Shown: positions 10,627-18,924 of the stretch, one piece after another
Layout of the letters: each line of letters opens with the position of its first letter
How positions within the stretch are numbered: position 1 is the stretch's first letter
Assembly (NCBI GenBank): GCA_030847615.1
Contig: JAUMIR010000001.1
Location: 163,653,001-163,717,000, forward strand
DNA length: 64,000 nucleotides
Reading direction: 5' to 3'
From: Gambelia wislizenii
Lineage: Eukaryota > Chordata > Lepidosauria > Squamata > Crotaphytidae
Notes under the pieces: model-generated
Databases searched by the model: none
The model's input: the letters and a program-made list of their open reading frames with translations, nothing else
Told to the model about the DNA's origin: nothing
Program-made: the position numbers and the translations under genes

Positions 10627-13600
10627 TTACAATGTCATTCCAACCATTTGTGTCAGCCTTTCATGTTTTTCTGCTGTCAATGCTTTTGTGAACAAATCTG
10701 CTATGTTGTGTTGTGTTTCTATATATCTCAGTTCTATTTCACCCTTCTGAACCATGTCTCGCACATTTTGATATCTTACACCAACATATTTTGTTCTGTT
10801 CTTCAAACTTTCAGTTTCAGCCATCGCTATGCATGACTGTGAATCTTCCAGAATTTCCACTGGTATCTTGTAACTTTCATTTAAATCATTTAGCAATTGC
10901 TTAATCCACTGTACCTCATTTACTATCTCATTCAAAGCAGCGAATTCTGCTTCCGTTGTGCTTATCGCTACATTAGTTTGTTTTCTACTTCTCCAAACTA
11001 TTGGACTTTCATTATATTTAATTATCATTCCTGTAACTGACTTCTTGTCTCCTAATTCTGATGCAAATGAACTGTCTACATAACAATCTAGATCTGAACT
11101 ATTGTTTCTTATTATCAATTTCCTATCTAAGGTTCCTTTTAAATATCTCAATAAATGTTTTACCGCTGTCCAGTCTTCAATTTTTGGATCATTAACCCTT
11201 CTAGACAATACATTTACAGCATAAGAAATGTCTGGTCTGGTGTGGCAAGATATGAATTGTAAAGATCCTATTATACTTCTGAAAAAAGTCTTGTCCTCAA
11301 ACGCTCTAGTTGTTTTCTCAGACACAAAACCAGTTGTCATTGGAGCTCTTACTATTTTTGCATTCTGTAATCCACACTTTTCAATCAGTCTTTCAATTTT
11401 ATTTCTCTGACTTAATAAACAATGTCCTTCTTCTGTCCATTCAACGCAAATACCTAAATAAGACTTCAATACACCTAAGTCCTTCAAAACAAACTTCTTA
11501 GACAATTCTCTTTTTACTGACTCAATTTCCTGTTTTGACTTTGCTGCTACGCACAAATCATCTACATAAATCACTAATACTATGTCTCCTTTTGTATAAA
11601 CACAAGCATCTGCAATGCTCCTCTTGTAACCTAGCTTAACTAGCTCATCATTGATGCACAGATTCCACGCTCTGGCACTTTGTTTTAAACCATACAACGC
11701 TTTCTTTAATTTATATACTCTCTGACTAGCATTTTCTTCGAAACCTTGTGGCTGTTCCATAAATATTTCTTCATCCAAAACCGCATTCAAGTAAGCTGTC
11801 TCAAAATCAAAATGTTCTACAATTAAATTCCTTTTTACTGCTACAGCTAGAACCATTCTCAGACTTTCTGGCTTTGCAGTTGGAGAATATGTCTTATCAT
11901 AGTTCTCATACTGCTGTTGTGCAAAACCCTTAGCCACTAACCTAGCTTTATATTTGATACTTCCATCTGGCATTTCTTTCCTTTTGTATACCCATTTACA
12001 ACCAATTACTTTCTTGTCTTTGGGTCTGTCAACAATTTCAAAAACATCTTTATTTACCAGGCAACCAAACTCATTATCCATTGCATCAAACCATCTTTCC
12101 TGTTCTTCACTAGAATAACTTTCCAATTCTTCAAAACTTTCAGGCTCTTCTATTGCTAAACAAGCTCTTGCCTTTGTCACAACAAACCTATCTGGAGGCT
12201 TTCTAACTCTATGACTACGCCTGGGAATAAAATCTGCTGTTCTGTCTCTTTCATCCTCACTTTCTCTACTAGGAGTTGTAGTTCTATGACTAAATCTCTT
12301 GTCTTCAGTCATTCGAGTAGTAGTAGGCCTAGATGCTATCTCATCATCAGAAGAACTACCACTGCTGCTAGGTGATGCTTCCTGCTTAACTGAAACCCCT
12401 CCGTTTCCTGAGGTTGGTTCAGTTTGTGCTTCTGGCTCATTTGAACTCCCTAATCTCAAAAACACTTCTTTATTGGCATGCAGTTTGTCCCAACCAGCAT
12501 GTCTCTCAAAATTTGCAGACCTAGAATACTGCACTTGTTTTCCTCCCAAATGAAACTTGTAGCTATTTCCAGAATACCCCAAAAACCTAAGCCTTTTGCT
12601 TTTGGGTTCTCCTTTCCTCCTGAAACAAGCAGGTGTATAAACATGAGCATATTGTCCAAAAACCCTTAAGTACTTGTAATTTGGCATTCTCCCATACAAT
12701 ACCCTGTAGGGAATGTCTTCAATTTCTGAATGATACAATCTGTTACTGATATGTATTGCAGTCAAAGTTGCTTCTGCCCAAAAACTATCTTTCACCCCTG
12801 CATCTGCCATCATACAAGCAGTAATTCTTTTTATATCTTGTATTTTCTTCTCTGCTAACCCATCCTCACTAGGACAAGCAGGGTTTGTAGTTTCATGCCT
12901 TATTCCCACCTTTTGAAACCAGTTAAACAATTGATTATTTAAAAATTCTCCTCCTCTATCAGTAATGATGGTGCCTACTCTGCTATCAAATTGTCTTTCC
13001 ACCATTCTTACCCATGCTTTCAAACTTTGCCCAGCGTCAGATTTGTTTTTCATTATTCTCACAAATGCAAACCTTGTATACCTATCAACAATTACTAGGA
13101 AATACTTGCTTCCCCCTAAGGACAAGCAATTAGCTTGGGCGACATCTGCATGTACATACTGAAATGGTCTTTGAGCAATTCTTTTTGTTTTCTTAGCTAC
13201 TGGAAAAGCTCTGACCTTTACCTGTTGACATACCGTACAATCTAAGTGGTTTTTGCATTCAGTAACTTTTAAATCTGGACACATACTGATTAAATTCTTT
13301 AAACATTTGAAGCTCGCATGGCCGAATTTTCTGTGAAGCTCGTGTATGCAGTCTTTGTGGATTGGAATATTTTCTATGTTATTAGCTTCTTCAACCCTGT
13401 AGCTATCAATATTGTCCTCCAAATAATAAAGTTTGTCCTTTTTCAAACCTATGCCACGCAATTCCCCATTCAGTTTTATCTTACACATGTTCTTTTCAAA
13501 GATGACTGTGTAGTCTCTTTCTGTTAATCTGCTTACTGATAACAAATTATTTTCTAACTCCTTTACATGTAAGACATCATTAAAATTCTCTTTTAGCCCT

Positions 13601-14592
13601 GGAATGTATACAGTACCCATTTGATTTACAGTACTTAGCTCTTTCCCGTCAGCCAAAACTACAGCATTTACATTAGCTGATTTTCTATTACTTATTAAAT
13701 TTATATCATTACACATCAAAGATGTGGATCCTGAATCAATTAGCCATTTAGAATTTGCATTTTGTTTTTCCTTAATCATGGTTGCAACCCCCTTTTTATT
13801 ACCACTGTCCCTCAAAAATGGAGGTCTGGACTGTTTTTGATACTGCTGCGGCTGCCATCTGCTCTCTGCTTGCTTGCGTCTCTCAGCTGCAAAATGTTTA
13901 CAATGTCTCTGCAGATGACCAATCTTCTTACAATAAAAGCACCTCCGTTGCTCCCTTGTAGAGGCTGCTTCCTCCTGCGTTCGCCAGTCAGGAGGTGTTT
14001 GTTGTTTTGGCACAGTCTTTAAGCTTGCTGAGTCACCCTGCTCAGACATTCTTCTCTGGTTCTCTTCCAGTATTCTGGCCACAACTAAGTCTCTATTAAG
14101 CTCAGCTTCTGGCAGGTTTTGCAGGCTGTTCGTTATATTGTCCCACGAAGAGTCTAGCGATTCTATTAAAATGTAGCATTGCTGCTCTTTGCTAATTTGC
14201 ACTCCCCTCAGTTCAGCTTGCACAAACAAATCTTGCATTATTTTTAAATGTTCTATCACACACTGCCCTTTAGCCATCTTTTGCCTGTATATTCTTTTAG
14301 ACCATAGCATTTTTGCAAAAGCAGTTGAAGGAGTGTGTAATCTCTGCAAGGTATCCCACACATCCTTGGCGGACGTTTTATCTCTGACGTCATTAATTAA
14401 GTCTTCTTCAAGCATGAGATAAAGACAGGCTTTTGCTTTACTATCTCTCTCTTGAGTGGCTTCATCAGCATCAGCTGCCAGCCCTGTTTCAACTGTTGAC
14501 CACAGACCTTCCTTTACTAGTAGAGATTGGGCATAAATCTTCCAGGTAGAGTAGTTGTTTCTATTTAATTTACTAAACTTTAGAATTTCCAT
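10627..14592 (-). CDS. Copia-type Gag-Pol polyprotein, 1321 aa, intact
   Basis: A single frame encodes all proteins, with no frameshift between gag and pol as in copia. In order: a UBN2-like Gag (about 1-180); a CCHC zinc knuckle CFYCKKIGHLQRHC (about 218-231); an aspartic protease with LIDSGST (about 284-290; the usual motif is DSGAT); a GAG-pre-integrase HHCC region (about 420-455). The integrase core has aspartates in VHADVAQ (about 483) and ITDRGGEF (about 545), and a glutamate in PSEDGLAEKK near 576-581. A serine/acid-rich linker (about 720-790) leads to reverse transcriptase with KARLVAKGF and YVDD (about 1009-1012). RNase H has Asp near 1173, STTEAEF (about 1212-1218) and EDSQS (about 1249), and the protein closes with NIADLFTKAL. 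The start is the first ATG, 202 bases past the primer site. The stop lies about 22 bases before the polypurine tract. No catalytic residue looks lost. Expression would come from the 5' LTR. Confidence 0.97.
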   Translation of the reverse strand: MEILKFSKLNRNNYSTWKIYAQSLLVKEGLWSTVETGLAADADEATQERDSKAKACLYLMLEEDLINDVRDKTSAKDVWDTLQRLHTPSTAFAKMLWSKRIYRQKMAKGQCVIEHLKIMQDLFVQAELRGVQISKEQQCYILIESLDSSWDNITNSLQNLPEAELNRDLVVARILEENQRRMSEQGDSASLKTVPKQQTPPDWRTQEEAASTREQRRCFYCKKIGHLQRHCKHFAAERRKQAESRWQPQQYQKQSRPPFLRDSGNKKGVATMIKEKQNANSKWLIDSGSTSLMCNDINLISNRKSANVNAVVLADGKELSTVNQMGTVYIPGLKENFNDVLHVKELENNLLSVSRLTERDYTVIFEKNMCKIKLNGELRGIGLKKDKLYYLEDNIDSYRVEEANNIENIPIHKDCIHELHRKFGHASFKCLKNLISMCPDLKVTECKNHLDCTVCQQVKVRAFPVAKKTKRIAQRPFQYVHADVAQANCLSLGGSKYFLVIVDRYTRFAFVRIMKNKSDAGQSLKAWVRMVERQFDSRVGTIITDRGGEFLNNQLFNWFQKVGIRHETTNPACPSEDGLAEKKIQDIKRITACMMADAGVKDSFWAEATLTAIHISNRLYHSEIEDIPYRVLYGRMPNYKYLRVFGQYAHVYTPACFRRKGEPKSKRLRFLGYSGNSYKFHLGGKQVQYSRSANFERHAGWDKLHANKEVFLRLGSSNEPEAQTEPTSGNGGVSVKQEASPSSSGSSSDDEIASRPTTTRMTEDKRFSHRTTTPSRESEDERDRTADFIPRRSHRVRKPPDRFVVTKARACLAIEEPESFEELESYSSEEQERWFDAMDNEFGCLVNKDVFEIVDRPKDKKVIGCKWVYKRKEMPDGSIKYKARLVAKGFAQQQYENYDKTYSPTAKPESLRMVLAVAVKRNLIVEHFDFETAYLNAVLDEEIFMEQPQGFEENASQRVYKLKKALYGLKQSARAWNLCINDELVKLGYKRSIADACVYTKGDIVLVIYVDDLCVAAKSKQEIESVKRELSKKFVLKDLGVLKSYLGICVEWTEEGHCLLSQRNKIERLIEKCGLQNAKIVRAPMTTGFVSEKTTRAFEDKTFFRSIIGSLQFISCHTRPDISYAVNVLSRRVNDPKIEDWTAVKHLLRYLKGTLDRKLIIRNNSSDLDCYVDSSFASELGDKKSVTGMIIKYNESPIVWRSRKQTNVAISTTEAEFAALNEIVNEVQWIKQLLNDLNESYKIPVEILEDSQSCIAMAETESLKNRTKYVGVRYQNVRDMVQKGEIELRYIETQHNIADLFTKALTAEKHERLTQMVGMTL

Positions 14593-14794
14593 CTTGATTT
14601 GTGCAGTGACTCAATTTGACACAGTCCTTCTGAGTATGCACAGCCGACCCGTCTGGGCTCAAGCAAAATACAAAATGATTTACTCACGAGGCTTATCAGT
14701 GCAGCACAAACAGCTTGCTCTGATCTATCGTCCACAAAGCTTTCTTCCACTCTCTGGAACTTTCAGCTTCTGTGGATGCTGGGTGCTCTAGTAA

Positions 14795-14809
14795 CTGGGC
14801 CCATAACCC
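14795..14809 (-). promoter_or_regulatory. Primer-binding site, anticodon arm of initiator tRNA-Met
   Basis: The plus strand reads CTGGGCCCATAACCC, identical to the anticodon stem-loop of eukaryotic initiator tRNA-Met, so the element RNA carries its complement one base after the 5' LTR. Drosophila copia is known to prime from a 5' half of this tRNA cut in the anticodon arm; the position here suggests the same. It does not match a tRNA 3' CCA end. Confidence 0.88.
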
Positions 14810-14810
14810 T

Positions 14811-15488
14811 TGTCAGGGATGATGGGAGTTGTAGCTCTTCACCTCTGGCTCAAACTCACCACCTTGTTATGCAGCAGAGCCAACCAGCTTAGATCAGTGG
14901 TTAATGCTTTCCTCCAAAGCAGCAGAGTTTCATAGAATAGGCTGAAGATCCTGACAAACTCTCCAAGCCTTCTCACTCTTCTCCAGGTGTCTCCAAAATG
15001 TCTCCAGGATTCACTCAGGCAACTCAGTAGTTTTATATAAAACCTACTTTATTCTTCTATATAAATATACTATATGGTAAACAAACCACAATCTCTACAC
15101 ATTACTCCACAATATCTCCAAACTACTGCACCTCTACTCAACCACACAAATACATTGGCAAACATTGCAATTTTATAGCCATTGTTTAACACCACCCACT
15201 AGTTAGTTTCCACCCAGTGGGTGTGTACTTCCATTCTGACTGGTCCACATAGTTCCACCCATACTTAAGACCAACCCATGTATTTCAACATTTCACCTTG
15301 TACACTTAATGATTCTCAGGTGTTTCCAATCTGCATTCAGTACCTCTGTCCTTGGCTCTCAGGCCTTCTAGATTACATTAGCAGTTTCACCTGTGTAGCC
15401 CCATAATTGCTCTTGCTTAGTCATTGTGACTTTCACATACATATTTTATTTCTTTCACTGTATGTCCCATGTTGCATTTTCCTTAACA
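14811..15488 (-). repeat. 5' LTR of the copia element
   Basis: 678 bp, same length as the 3' LTR. It should hold the promoter for the Gag-Pol frame; TATA-like sequence lies around plus-strand 15040-15075. Confidence 0.95.
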
Positions 15489-15725
15489 CAACCAACCATT
15501 AGCCAAACAGACACTAATGAGCCTTGCATTTCTATACCCAGAAAATAACCATTCAATTACACAAATTGACATAGTCTTCCCAACAGGGGTTCACAGAATA
15601 TAAACTCCACACACACTCCTACCCAACCATTTTCTGAAGATGCCACCCACAGATGCAGGCACAACGTCAGAAACTATTCCAGAACATGGCCTCACAGCCC
15701 GGAAAAAAACCAAGGAAAATCATAA
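15489..15725 (+). pseudogene. Penelope-like element copy 2, right part
   Basis: Continues 9839-9917 after the copia insertion: ACAACGTCAGAAACTATTCC, then AGAACATGGCCTCACAGCCC, then the tail ending near AAGGAAAATCA. Several in-frame stops; no coding function. Confidence 0.7.
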
Positions 15726-15987
15726 TGGGTAATGTTTTACATTTGTAAGATCTCAGACTTTAACCACTACTGTGAACCCAGAGCTTGGAAAGTTCCTTTG
15801 TAATTCATTTCTGCTGCTTGTTGTTTTATTTAAAAGTAATTAATTGTCATTACACATTTGTGTAATTGACAACTAATTTGTTGCATTGCTCAAAACTTTT
15901 AAATACTTTTTTTAGTGGGGAGACTTCAGAATAAATAAGAAATTGGTAAAAAACTTAAAAGTTTCTGTCAAAATGCCCTTTAAAAGT

Positions 15988-16060
15988 AATATGGGCTTGT
16001 CTATACAATGAAAATACTCCCTCATAGAATTTGAGGAAAATACGATTTGTCTAAAGGGAT
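15988..16060 (+). mobile_element. MITE family A copy 1, left part
   Basis: GGGCTTGTCTATACAATGAA and CTCATAGAATTTGAGGAAAA match the left ends of family A copies at 40369, 49295, 53685 and 55085. The copy is cut at 16060 by an LTR element and resumes near 21991. Confidence 0.7.
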
Positions 16061-16474
16061 TGTGACGGACAGCCAGGGAGCCAATGAGGACATGGTACTC
16101 CAGGAGCCAATCCTCTGTGAGGAGGAGGGGCTTCTGGAGGAGATAAAGGGGGAGTGAGTGAGGAAGGTAGTGAGCTTTCAGTTTCAAAGAGTTCAGATGA
16201 GGCATTGAGTGATTCAAGACAGTTTAAATTCCTTGTATGTTAAAGGCTTAGCGAGAGAGAGAATATCTCTGCAGGCCCAATAACTTGGTTATACAGTGTA
16301 ACATGGTTTATTTGTTTAACAATAAACATTCTTCTGTTAATAAAGAAAAATCCAGCCTGGCATGAGTGATTCTCAGGCAAGGAGACACAGCCAGGAATAT
16401 ACAGCCACACTTGAGTGCTTGTGTTATACCACTGGGAGATGTAGTTTCACTGTGACGTGGAGGCCGTGCATCAC
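16061..16474 (+). repeat. Probable 5' LTR of a decayed LTR element with SCAN-like gag
   Basis: Begins TGTGACGGACAGCC inside a MITE, includes AATAAA at 16321, and ends near GTGCATCACA just before a tRNA-Leu-type primer site. No matching right LTR was found, so the element is incomplete. Confidence 0.6.
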
Positions 16475-16479
16475 AAAAG

Positions 16480-16565
16480 TGGTGGCAGTGGTGGGATAGG
16501 AAAGCCCCTGATGCCACTAGGAGGATGCCATGCATCACGAAGTGGTGGCAGCGGTGGGATTCGAA
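16480..16565 (+). promoter_or_regulatory. Duplicated tRNA-Leu primer-binding site
   Basis: TGGTGGCAGTGGTGGGAT at 16480 is followed 63 bases later by TGGTGGCAGCGGTGGGAT at 16543, which continues TCGAA. The second is complementary to the 3' end of vertebrate tRNA-Leu(AAG) including CCA. Preceding words GTGCATCACAAAAG and ATGCATCACGAAG are duplicated too, so the LTR-end/primer unit is tandemly repeated. Confidence 0.7.
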
Positions 16566-17586
16566 AGATCCATTGAAGGGTTGAGAATCCAGTGAAGGGA
16601 TTCAAAAGATCCAGTTAGGGATCGAGAATCCAGGATTGACTCCTTGGTGACTCTGGCAGAGGGGATCTAAGAAAGCCAGTACGGAAGGGTCTAGGAGAGT
16701 TCTAGTTCTGGGGGAGAAAGATCCAGTGGCCAGAGAAGGATTTCCGTTAATATATTTGGTTAGGAAGAACCAAATATATAAGTTGTGTGTGTGTGGATAG
16801 CACAGGTGTGTGGTGAAAGGAAAAGCACAAGTAATTCCTGAGGTAATTGTTCTGTGGTAAAGTAAGGAATTCTTGTGACTGGAAAAAGTACAGTATACCC
16901 CTGAGGTAGCAAGATTTGGGTAATGTAAGGGGATACTGGAGTGAGTGGTAACAGCAAACCCTGAGGTAATGGTCCAAGGTAAATGTAAGGGCTGCTGAAA
17001 GTCAAGCCTTAAAATAAAGTGCTGACAGGAAAAGTGCTGCCAGTTTAAACTAGGTACAGTATACCCCTGAGGTAAAAGATCGGGTAAAGTAAGGAGATAC
17101 TGGAGTGTGTGGACACAGCAATCCCTGAGGTATCAGTATAGGATTCGCTGAGAGAAAAACCACTAAGTAAAGTGACATTAGGCACAGACCTGCACATTAA
17201 AAAGAATTACCTGTATCCCTGAGGTAAAAAGACTTGAGTATAAAGTAAGGGATATAAGACAAAAGAAAAAAAAGTGACTCAAGCCTTGAGAGCCATTTCA
17301 AAGGAAAAGGGAAAGACAGCCAGCAAACAAAGAGCTGGGCTGTCTGACATTTGACACAAAGGTGATTTCTGAGGTAACAGTCTCAGGGTAAAGTAAGAAA
17401 TCACCTAGATCATTAAAATATTAGTGGTTTATTCAGCAAAACAAGGGTTGGGCAGTTTGAAATTGGAAATACAAGTGATTTCTGAGGTAAGATTTGTCGG
17501 GTAACATAAGAAATCACCTGTACCAGCAAAGTATTCGTGTTTCCTGAAGTAAAAGTCTATAGATATTTTTAAAAAAGAACTTCAAA
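16566..17586 (+). other. Leader of the LTR element with recurrent CCTGAGGTA motif
   Basis: A motif like TACCCCTGAGGTA..GGGTAAAGTAAGG recurs loosely every 70-170 bases between 16835 and 17520. No open frame. It may be a long structured leader; the function is unknown. Confidence 0.5.
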
Positions 17587-18081
17587 ATGCCCAAAAAGAT
17601 TAAACAAGCAGCTAAAATTGATGTGGCTGAAGGAGAAGGGTAAAGCGAGGAAGTTATGTCCAGAGCTGAAAGTGTAGAATCTATTACCTCTGCAAATGCA
17701 GATAATTTGGAGGTATGGAGAATAAGAGAATGAGAGAAAGAGAATTACAGACTGAAAAGGAATTTAGGGAAAAGGATATGGAAACAGAAAAGGAATTGGC
17801 TAGAATTAGAGAAAGAGAAAAGGAAAAGGAGAGAGATAGAAATGTACAGGCTTAGAGTAAGAGAAATGGAATTAGCAAACCAAGCAAACATAAATAATAG
17901 TAACAACAACAACAATGCTAATGGCCCTTCTATAGATGTAAAAAGACTGCCTCGATACTATTAGGGGGATAACATTGATACCTTCTTTATTACTTTTGAA
18001 AGAGCATGTGTTGACATGATAATTAAAGATGAGGAAAGAATGGCATATTTAAGATCACAATTATGTAGTGGACTAGCTGAG
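17587..18081 (+). pseudogene. SCAN-like gag remnant, 5' part
   Basis: An ATG at 17587 starts MPKKIKQAAK, followed by a stop after 16 codons. A charged coiled-coil stretch rich in EKE/REKE follows. Then comes a domain with NIDTFFITFERACVDM and DEERMAYLRSQLCSGLAE. Spacing and residues resemble the first half of the SCAN-like capsid domain in Gmr1-type Gypsy elements, from which vertebrate SCAN domains derive. The frame has several stops and is split at 18087 by a LINE; the rest is at 21281-21560. Confidence 0.6.
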
Positions 18082-18644
18082 ATTTATTATTATTATTACA
18101 TTTATTTATATAGTGCCATAGGCTTTACATAGCGCTTTACAAAAGAGAAAAACAACAATCCAAAATAAACACAAAACCCTGCCTACGGTGCACAATCTAA
18201 AACCACAAACAAGATTATAAAATTAATAAAATATTACTATAACAGAATTAAAACAATAATATAAAAGCGTAAAATAATATATATAATATGGCCATAAAAT
18301 CAAGATGAAAGTTGGAAGGCTTCTCTGAATAGAATAGTCTTTAATGTAGACTTAAAGTAGCCTAGAGAGGTGGTCCGCAAATTCATGGAAAGGAGATTCC
18401 ACAAATAGGTGGCAGCGTGGGAGAAGGGGCGTATCGAGTAGGGGCAGAGGAAAACCTTGGTTGAATCAGCAGCCCTGAATCACTAGAGTGCAGGGCACAA
18501 ACAGGAAAATAGGGGGAAACAAGTGCTGACAAATAGGTGGGGGGCCAAACCATGAAGAGCTTTGAAAGTTAATAATAACAGCTTATAACGAATTCTAAAT
18601 GGGATCGGGAGCCAGTGAAGGGACAACAACAACGGAGTGACATG

Positions 18645-18904
18645 ATTATTTATTTATTTATTTATTTATACCCCGCTCTTCAGCCACAAGGCTATCAGAG
18701 TGGCTTACAAATTGTTTTAAGCAATAGCAATTTACACATCTACACTGCATTAAGCAGTTTCCAATGTGTGTTAGCTAATTGCCCCCACAAGCTGGGTACT
18801 CATTTTACTGACCTACGAAAGGCTGAAAGGCTGAGTGAACCTTGGAGCCCTCTGGAACTGAACATGCAACGTGGTGATTTGCAGTACTGACACTGCACCA
18901 CCAG
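18645..18904 (-). mobile_element. LINE-tail repeat nested in the L2-like 3' region
   Basis: Starts with a TTTA array (18648-18670), then CCCCGCTCTTCAGCCACAAG, and ends near TTTGCAGTACTGACACTGCACCACCAGG. This resembles a dispersed squamate LINE-tail repeat. ATGA at both borders and continuity of the host sequence suggest a separate insertion. Confidence 0.5.
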
Positions 18905-18924
18905 GTATGATCATAACAGCGGGC

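Larger units (their letters stand above)
9918..15488 (-). mobile_element. Complete Ty1/copia LTR retrotransposon
   Basis: The element has two 678-bp LTRs, a primer site, one unbroken Gag-Pol frame and a polypurine tract, all in minus orientation. CAACC occurs at both borders (9913-9917 and 15489-15493) as a 5-bp target duplication. Removing the element and one CAACC restores a continuous Penelope-like sequence. LTRs differ at two positions in 678. Full length is 5571 bp. All parts needed for autonomous retrotransposition appear present, though activity cannot be judged from sequence. Copia elements are scarce in amniotes, which makes an intact copy notable. Confidence 0.95.

Noticed and set aside
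14795..14809. A functional initiator tRNA-Met gene
   Set aside because: Only the anticodon arm matches; acceptor stem, D arm and T arm are absent. It fits a primer site.
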